Shown piece by piece: positions 56,499-64,000 of a stretch of 64,000 nt of DNA (the stretch's first letter is position 1; each line of letters opens with the position of its first letter). The position numbers were made by a program, and so were the translations under genes. This DNA comes from Ophiodon elongatus (taxonomy: Eukaryota; Chordata; Actinopteri; Perciformes; Hexagrammidae). The stretch covers positions 1,085,748 to 1,149,747 of the forward strand of contig JACSYO010002158.1 in the NCBI GenBank assembly GCA_016806645.1, written 5' to 3'. Below the pieces are notes generated by a model. The model searched no databases, had not been told where the DNA came from, and saw nothing but the letters and a program-made list of their open reading frames with translations.

Positions 56499-57659
56499 AG
56501 AAGAACACACATGCTTTATAGTTAAAAGGGTGGATAGATTTCCAGAATGATTTCCAGTCGCAGAGATTTGTTCGACTATAAAGTAGTTCTAGTATGTCTG
56601 GCGTAATAACTTCTCTTGTGTAGCTTCGGTAAAGGTAAATGGAACTGAACTGAGTGAAAGAGCTTCACAGAGAAATGCAAACAGAAACGGATGAAAGAAA
56701 CAAAGTGGGGCTAGCTGGCTGGAGAGTATAGCTGGGAGTGCAGCGGGCTGGCAGGCCAAATGGGAACGTCTTCATAGGGGCCGGCACGCCTTTTAAATGC
56801 TCCGGGTGTACTCGGGTTAGGACAAGACTTTGCTCTTAAAGGGCACATCCACACGACCAGGCTTCTTTTCTGCCACTCATACGTAATTCATTACCTCCTA
56901 CTCTGAGACAGAAGAGAAGGAGAGAGAGAGAGAGAGAGGGAGAGAGAGAGAGAGATAAAGAGAGAGGTCAAAGTGGATGCTTAGTGTGCAAGGAGAGCCT
57001 GAACTCCCCGAGAGTTGGGGGCTCTTAAATGTGAAAAATGTACTGCCTGAAGATACACGGGAGCCAAACCAAGAGCATATGGACTGCATAAACAGCATTA
57101 CAAATCACACAGCCACACACATACCCCCCTTCACACGCACAGGCAGTCACATATACTCTAATGCCCACTGAAGTCATCCTGTGTACAAATCAGCAGGCGA
57201 TGCAGCAAGTGCAAAGCAGAGAGCTTCTTGAATAAACGATCTGTCAGCTAGCTAGCCAGCCCCGAAGCCGACGCATATTGGATCTCTGCATCCAGCAGCA
57301 CTTCCTATTTGAAAAGCCGTTGCAGTGCTAAGCTGGGGGCTACTGCTACAAAACAGCTCCGTGGAAATTGGAGGTAATGCCAAAGTGAATCTGTGTGTGC
57401 TGTTGCTTGCTAGATCCCTTTTTCTTCCATTTATATCCAACCATATAAAGGGCTGAGAATGTGTTCTTTTTGGTTCAAGGGTAGATCAAGGAAAAAACAC
57501 ACACACCTACACAAACACTAGATTCCTACCAGACCCACCACCGGCAGACCTTTTTCCATTCTTCAAGGGTGTTGTGATAACACACATTTAATTTGTCTTG
57601 TTAATTTGTCCATTGATTGGACAAGCACTGGCCTCTGGCCGATGGTCTTTGCATGCATG

Positions 57660-57662
<3 letters not shown>

Positions 57663-57692
<30 letters not shown>
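57663..57692. repeat. GT/CA microsatellite
   Basis: Fifteen GT units on the plus strand, preceded by GCATGCATGCAT. Confidence 0.95.
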
Positions 57693-57693
<1 letters not shown>

Positions 57694-58104
57694 CGATCAA
57701 GCACCTCATAGCAAGTATAACGCTCCCAGCCATGTCTGTCATTTAGTGTTGATCTCGCTGGACAAAAATCATTACAGAGACAATCAATCTCACTAATACA
57801 GCTAAGGTCAAAGTGTGGCATTGCTGATCAGGCCAGGAAGTCATATTGCTAAGTGAGCCAGGTATATTGCATGTGGTGTCCGCAGTCTATATCTGACCAC
57901 CTGCAAAAAAGACTTGGGAGAATTGATGTAATACCCTTTTCGTTTAAATATATATTTAGTTTGTTGTCAGAAAATGCAATTCAAATATGTAAAATAAAAT
58001 TTTTTATGAAGAATTGTCAACCAACACACGAAGACGCAAAATAGTTTTTTTTACGATGCATATTCGTTACATGAGGTTTGTGTGATAGGAGAAGATGGAA
58101 ACCA

Positions 58105-58470
58105 CTCTCATGTCTATACCATAAATAGGATGGATTAACGTAGCTTAGCATGAAGACTGGAAACGGTGGGAAGCAGCTAGCCTGACTCTGTCTGTAGGTA
58201 ACAAAATACACCTACTAGCACCTCAACTCACTAACACATTATATCTCATTTGTTTAATCCATAAAAAAAAACAAGATGAACAAATGTAATTTTTTTACGG
58301 ACGCTATGTGCTGAATAATATTATTGGCTTGGCTAAGTTCATTCCTGGAGTCTCCTGGTTGCCTGCTAACATTACAGTGAAAAGAAGACTCCAGAAAATC
58401 CCTGCACCTGTCATGAAACCTGTCATGAGTCCAGACCTTTGAATCCGCACAATCCATCGAGTTCGAGTGG
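58105..58470 (+). mobile_element. Non-autonomous fish repeat
   Basis: ACGTAGCTTAGCATGAAGAC, then GGAAACGGTGGGAAGCAGCT, AGCCTGACTCTGTCTGTAGG, GGTAACAAAATACACCTACT and AGCACCTCAACTCACTAACA occur in the order of an abundant teleost repeat that I associate with TIR ends like those of 31322-32512. The terminal repeats are not visible in this copy. Confidence 0.55.
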
Positions 58471-59999
58471 GCTGATTAGTCTGGCGTCGTGATATGAAAC
58501 AGTAGTTTCTCCGTTAAAAAGCAATCGAGCCAATGAGCGCCGCGAGGGGACTACCAATTAGCCAATGAGTGGCAAGGCTTATGCTGTTGTGAAGCGTTGT
58601 CTTCCCAATATCGCCCAACATCGTAGTTTATTTCTACAGTGTTTCCACTACTCTCAAACCCCGGCAGAACCAGTGGCGACACATCAGTGTCAACTGAAGT
58701 CATCATCTTATCCACCATTGAACAGAAGAAACATAATTTGAGCTGATTTGCATTGCTGTGAATTTTATTGCTAGTAGGGATTTTATCTATTTGGATTGCC
58801 GCACTCTGCATGTAGCCACAGTGACAGAGGACATCCAAAGACCCATATGTTGTACTTATAATTACCACCAAGAAAGAGTTTGTGAAAGTCGTATTACTAT
58901 GCGGTAATCAATGATAAATCTGACATGACTGGAAGGTGGCAATCTTTCCACCACACAATAATTCTAACTGATTCCAACTGAGGTATAAATTCCTCCTGTA
59001 AGTATATACACAGATCTGATCGCCACTGGGGAAACATCCCCCGAGGAGGTGGTGACAGGTGGTAGTGACAATGTCAAAGTAAATGCCTGTCAGACAGCTG
59101 GTGGGGCACCGAGGACAGTGTCACACTTGTGAAAAATGTAATGTCAAAATGGAAGCATGAGGAAGTCTTCACTGGGAACTTTTGGGCCATGAATATGCCC
59201 AGAGAAGGTGATTTATATTACATTTTCCTCCACTAAATCTTCTCTTGACACCAGCTGGACACAAGCCACATGTTAATAACGGGGTGTCTCTGTTTTGTCC
59301 TTCCATCTCTGCAGCCAGGTTTTTATAGAGACATAAAAGAAAAATGTAGTTACAGAGTGACAGCCGCTTATGTATTCAATATCCCTGTAATCTTTGTGGT
59401 GGGGATGCAGCTTTGTACAAACAACTGTCCCTGTTATGTTGTCAGCTGTGGATGCCTACGACCTGTTCTAAAGTACTAGTAGTTGACAGTGGTTTCCAGC
59501 CAAAGTAGTGATAATGAGCAGGTAAATGAGCATGGCAATACAGTTTGCTGTTAGGGTTGGTTGGATAGTTGCATTCTGTGATACTATTTTACAGCAGACT
59601 TCACATGTAGAAATCAGAACAACCTATTTGCCAAAAGGTCGACACAGTTCCTGAAAAGTCTCATGATTATCGGAATAGCGGCTCAGTTGGGCTCATACGT
59701 TTGTGCTCGTTTGTGTCGTAGGTTGCACTTTATGATCACTTAAAGCTTACAATCCAACCCTCTAACCTCATGAATAATGCATCTGTGAAGTATCGATCAA
59801 TGAAACACAATATTGTTCTTTGAACTGCTGCCCTTTTGTGCTGGGAATTTGGATCAGCTCCATTGATGGAAATGTGTAACGTAGCTTGGAACAAACAGAC
59901 CCTGAACTGTTGACCAAGATGGCTGACCTAATCTCAAAATGCCTTTATGGAAACTTAAGGCCTAATGATAATTTGGAAATTGAGGCCATGGTGACGTAT

Positions 60000-60285
60000 G
60001 ATGTAACCATGGTGAAGTGTTTATAGGACGAAGAGTAGGAAACCAAAAACCGAACCTTGGGGGACACCTTGAGAGAGAGTTAGTTTTATTAATGATGAAC
60101 TGGCGGTGGATAGAGAGGTATGATCCGAACAAGGGGAGGGCAGTGATGCTGGGGGAGGACCCGAGGCACTTGGGGAGGTTGGAGTGATTGACGGTTTCAA
60201 AGGCAGCACTGAGGTCAAGTAAGAAGAAGTATGTTGAGGGAGTGGGCATCAGAGGAGAGGAGGGGGCCATTGGTGACTGGAGACT
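60000..60285 (-). mobile_element. LINE reverse-transcriptase fragment
   Basis: One minus-strand frame reads YFFLLDLSAAFETVNHSNL. A shifted frame supplies LTLSQGVPQGSVFGFLLFVL. These are reverse-transcriptase blocks (LLDLSAAFDTVNH and QGVPQGSVLGPLLF in fish L2/CR1-type LINEs). The YxDD block is absent and at least one frameshift lies between the blocks. Confidence 0.75.
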
Positions 60286-60675
60286 AGAGGTGGCCGGTTG
60301 GTTGTAGAAGCTCTCAATTATTTATTTGCTAGAATGACAGGAAGGAGTTACTTTTTCATCAACTGTGAGATTGTCCATAAATTGGAGACGCGGAGATCTC
60401 AGTTGGGGAGTGGTCTCTGTGTGCACTGAGAGGTCGTTTTTTTTTTTTTTTTTATGTTTCCTGGATTGCATCAGATGCATTTGGGTGTGTGTGTCACGAA
60501 GCGGTGCGGCTGAAAGGGATCTTTAAGCAGTGATTCAGGAGGACAGTATGTTATTGTAGAGGGGGATTAATAAACAATACTTACATGCTGGGGAAAGTAA
60601 ATAGGTTGAAGGGAACATCCAATAATCTGATGTTACCTAGAATACCTGAGGTCAGTTTAGGTAAGGGTATTATGC

Positions 60676-60807
<132 letters not shown>

Positions 60808-61142
60808 AACTACACTAGCTCTGTGTTATAACCATGTAATCCCTTCTTCCCCCAGCGGCCACAGATTGGATGTAGTACACAGCTATGTTCCCACTGCGTG
60901 TGTGTGTGTGTGAGAGCCTTACACCTCCTCTGGTCCACACAGCAGGGTTGGCTCGGTACAGCTGCCCTGCGGCAGGATGAAGGGCGGATGAGTGGGCGGC
61001 TTTGGAAAAGCAAACCAGCATCTCAATAAGAAGCTGACGATCTCCGTGTGGGAATGTGCGTCGTGAAGCGGTGGGAAATGTGATCAGGCCCAATGAGCAG
61101 CATCCGTGAGCAAAGGCTTAATAACAAGGTGAACAATGTCTC

Positions 61143-61143
<1 letters not shown>

Positions 61144-61187
<44 letters not shown>

Positions 61188-61192
61188 CGTAC

Positions 61193-61224
<32 letters not shown>
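61144..61224. repeat. GCAC tetranucleotide and CA repeat
   Basis: About eleven ACGC/GCAC units are followed by a CA run. The alternating purine-pyrimidine, GC-rich composition is a classic Z-DNA-forming pattern. Confidence 0.95.
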
Positions 61225-61424
61225 GCAAAAGGAACATTCTGGAGCTGCACTAGTGGCTTCCTCGCGTGCTTCTCGACATTCATGAATCAAAAAGGCGTTC
61301 AGCAGTTGTTCAACACGTCTCATCCTCCCCACACTACTCTTTTCAACTTCAAGTCATGCCACAGGTGCAGCGTGTCCAGCCGGTCACGTTGTACTTTCCA
61401 AGAATGCTCTCGTACTTATAAGAT

Positions 61425-61660
61425 ATTCACGTCGGGATGAGACCTTCGGCATTCAGTTCGCGGCGCGTTTCATTTGGGAGTGAATCCCCCTCCCACCCAA
61501 TTCCGCGATGGTTGATTATGATTTGAATCCCCTGGTAATTATGCATCAATTCAATGTGGCTCTTTGAGCTCTGAGCTCTTTGAATGCGAGCGGTGGATGC
61601 TTGAAGCTGTGTTCTTGGGTTGAGGTTGAAACGCTTTTTCTCCTCTTCCCTTGTGCCCCA
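61425..61660. promoter_or_regulatory. Motif-dense non-coding block (candidate enhancer)
   Basis: It contains GATTATGATTTGAATCCCC, GGTAATTATGCATCAATTC (a POU/homeodomain-like composite) and two overlapping GAGCTCT words. It is not simple sequence, and open frames here lack domains. Candidate only. Confidence 0.25.
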
Positions 61661-64000
61661 CTGATCACATTTAATCAAAAAAGCCGCTGTTGTTGTTGTG
61701 GCAGAGAAGACAGGTTCAGAATTTGGTCAGGGGAAACCAACTCTGTGTCACCTTAACATCCAGGAAATAAACAGTGGCACTCCATCAATGTTGAGCGTTT
61801 CTTCCTTTTATGTTATCTGTCACCATTACACTGATGACTGAGGCTCACTGTTTTGTCTGGAAATTTAACAGGCACGCACGCTTTATTATTAGTTAATTTT
61901 GTTATGTTTTAGTTGTGTTAACCTTTGGCCTGCATATGCCCTCTAAGGACTGTGAAGCTGGCAGAGAGAATCATGAATTATTTTGTTTTATTTTCATGTG
62001 TGTCTCGCTTGAACTTACAGTGAACAGTATACTCAATACTTTCCTCCCATCTCTCTCTCTCTCATATCAAATTTACTTTGAAGAATCATATCTGTACTTT
62101 GTATGATTAGAGAGGTATAGTCTGTCATATGAGAGGGCTATAGCAGTATATGGTGCCAATGTTATCCTTTTTTATTAGAAATCCTTCAGAGTTGTTCATA
62201 TCTAATATGATAGGGGTTCATCCTGGACTGCAGTTGGTGAATATGTTTTTTTAATAATATTTGTATATCAGATAGCTTTGTGCATCCAAGCAAATAAATC
62301 CTTTCCTGTGTTATGTTGGTAGATTATACTAAACAGTCGAGAAAAAGAAAAGACTCCAAAACCTGCTTTACCTTGGCTAAAAGAACCGTACAAGAATTAT
62401 AATTAGTTATTTAAGAAGTGGTTGTGGTCCGGGAAACGTTTGTTTCATGAACGATCATTTTTATTCATTAAAACGTTTTAACCCAAATAAAGGTGAACGG
62501 TAGAATGATTGCCTGGCGGCGCCAACATAGAAGAATGTAACCTTAGGCTCATGTGCTGAGCCCCGGCCAAATTTAACCCCTGGTTACGAGTATAACACCA
62601 ACTTAGGCGTGCCTTGTATTATTAGCTATTGTTGGGAACCCATGTCCGAGAGAGATCTTGTCTGAAAATTCGGTTATAGGTCTTAATATTTTAGTTCAGT
62701 GCATATGCCTATTCGGAGAGGTTGCAAACAATAACAGTAATAAAATGAATCTAGTGCAGTGGCCATACTGTGGCCGTTTGTAAGGCGTGCCATTCAGAAT
62801 GGGCCGATTGCTTAGCTCCAGTTGTAACCATGATGTTATTCCTAAACCTAAGTAAGTGCTAATTGCTAATTATAATGCTGACAGTAATGCTAATGCTGAA
62901 GATTAGTCACTATTGGGCATAGAGAGGTTCAAAATTCTACACAGAGATTACTGGTGCAAGTGTTCCCGTTTCAGAAGCTTCCATCTGCAAATATCAGAAA
63001 AGGCCCTCAACAAATCATTTTATTACAGCACTGTTTGGTGCATTGATACGCATTCATATCTAAATTTGGTTATGTAAAGCTCCAGCACGGTCTAGGCTTT
63101 TTTTTACATGCAGTAGGTGAACCTTGAAACAAGTTAATTAGAGCTCTAAATATGTACAGCCTGACTCTAATTACGCTCTGCGCAGTGACAAATCAGCCTT
63201 AACTCCACAAACACATTAACTCTTCAGGATCTGATAGCACACGCTGCGGCTGGCTTACAGACCCTCTTACACCAACCAAAGCTAACGAAATAATTCAGGA
63301 AATACACTGAAAACCGGCTTATAACACACACACACACACACACACACACGTCCGGCTCTCCAGGTGGACCTCACCACCCACGCATAATACTTTGGCAGTG
63401 ATGGAACAACCGCATCTCTCCCAAGAGTGAGGACCAATGCAAGGGAAGAAGTAGCGAGAGAGACAAGGAGGCGTTAGTCTCTCAGATTAAAACAGTAAAT
63501 ATACCGAGATGTACAAGACATTTTGTTCTCTGTTTCATTTTGTCTGTAATTCCCGCATGCCGCGCTCAATTCAACAAGCTTTATTGTCTTCAAACTTCAA
63601 CAATATTGCCAAAGCAGCAAAAGAAATCCCTTAAGAGCCCAAGATGTACACCGGCCGATGCTCAGTTTACACACATTTCCAGATCTTTCTAACAGCATAT
63701 ATTAAAGTGAGTAGCAGGAGTGTGTGCGTGAATGACGGTCCACTGCATATCTTTTCCTTCTTTTCGCCATAAGCATATGTGTAAAAACAATTCAGTTTAA
63801 ATGGGAATCAAAGTAGTACACAGCTAAATGTATGGGGTGTCAGGTTTAATAAGATCAAAGTTACCGATTGTGAGTGTGTGCAATTGTGTAAGAGTGACTG
63901 ACTTGGCCTAACCCTCAGGCCGTGGTGAGTTAATACACACAGGGAATTTAACCTGAAATGGATTTACGTTATTTTTTCTACAAACAATCCTTAGTCTTCA

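Noticed and set aside
63340..63410. Possible missing upstream cadherin exon with donor GTGAGG
   Set aside because: The minus-strand reading before the donor lacks the expected laminin G strands and cysteines, and there is no clear acceptor.

Overview
This 64 kb window is almost certainly from a ray-finned (teleost-type) fish. It is intron-rich and of mixed GC, full of long CA/GT and GA microsatellites, and carries repeats typical of fish genomes: a Tc1-like transposon with its diagnostic terminal repeat, tRNA-derived SINEs, non-LTR retrotransposon pieces, a DIRS-like element and short TIR elements. There is no prokaryotic gene layout, CRISPR array, rRNA or convincing free-standing tRNA gene.

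The only host gene I can support lies on the minus strand. Eight exons between 49669 and 1965 join with matching splice phases (phase into and out of each exon: 1-0, 0-2, 2-0, 0-1, 1-0, 0-1, 1-2, 2-2). Together they make about 1456 nt, roughly 485 codons. The protein is the membrane-proximal part of a type III classical cadherin, like insect DN-cadherin and vertebrate Hz-cadherin: laminin G, EGF, laminin G, EGF, EGF, transmembrane helix. The string CVDLWRVHEC before the membrane closely resembles the equivalent insect N-cadherin segment as I remember it, which is why I prefer this family to FAT4 or CELSR. The ectodomain cadherin repeats and the first half of laminin G domain 1 should lie upstream (beyond 64000, or in an exon I could not see). 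The catenin-binding tail should lie beyond position 1.

Layout: 1-1964 is the final visible intron or flank, with a decayed RecQ-like helicase relic. 1965-2243 is the EGF and transmembrane exon. 2244-9995 is an intron with two SINEs and a second helicase relic. 9996-10176 is a laminin G/EGF exon. 10177-19145 is an intron with a 51-bp minisatellite and a Tc1-like element interrupted by a small insertion. 19146-19410 is a laminin G exon. 19411-32927 is the largest bounded intron, with a CpG-rich block and a 1.2 kb TIR element. 32928-33094, 38369-38549, 43969-44092, 44614-44744 and 49542-49669 are the remaining exons. 49670-64000 is one large intron, or its visible part, with a DIRS-like fragment, a LINE reverse-transcriptase fragment and blocks that look like regulatory DNA.

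Nothing here amounts to a wholly new gene system. The observations most worth a second look are: dinucleotide repeats of opposite sense (CA and TG in the transcript) placed just inside the donors of two laminin G exons; an in-frame stop immediately after the transmembrane exon donor, so intron retention would give a tailless membrane cadherin; and a 120-bp inverted duplicate, one arm of which sits inside a Tc1 transposase gene between 8-bp direct repeats.
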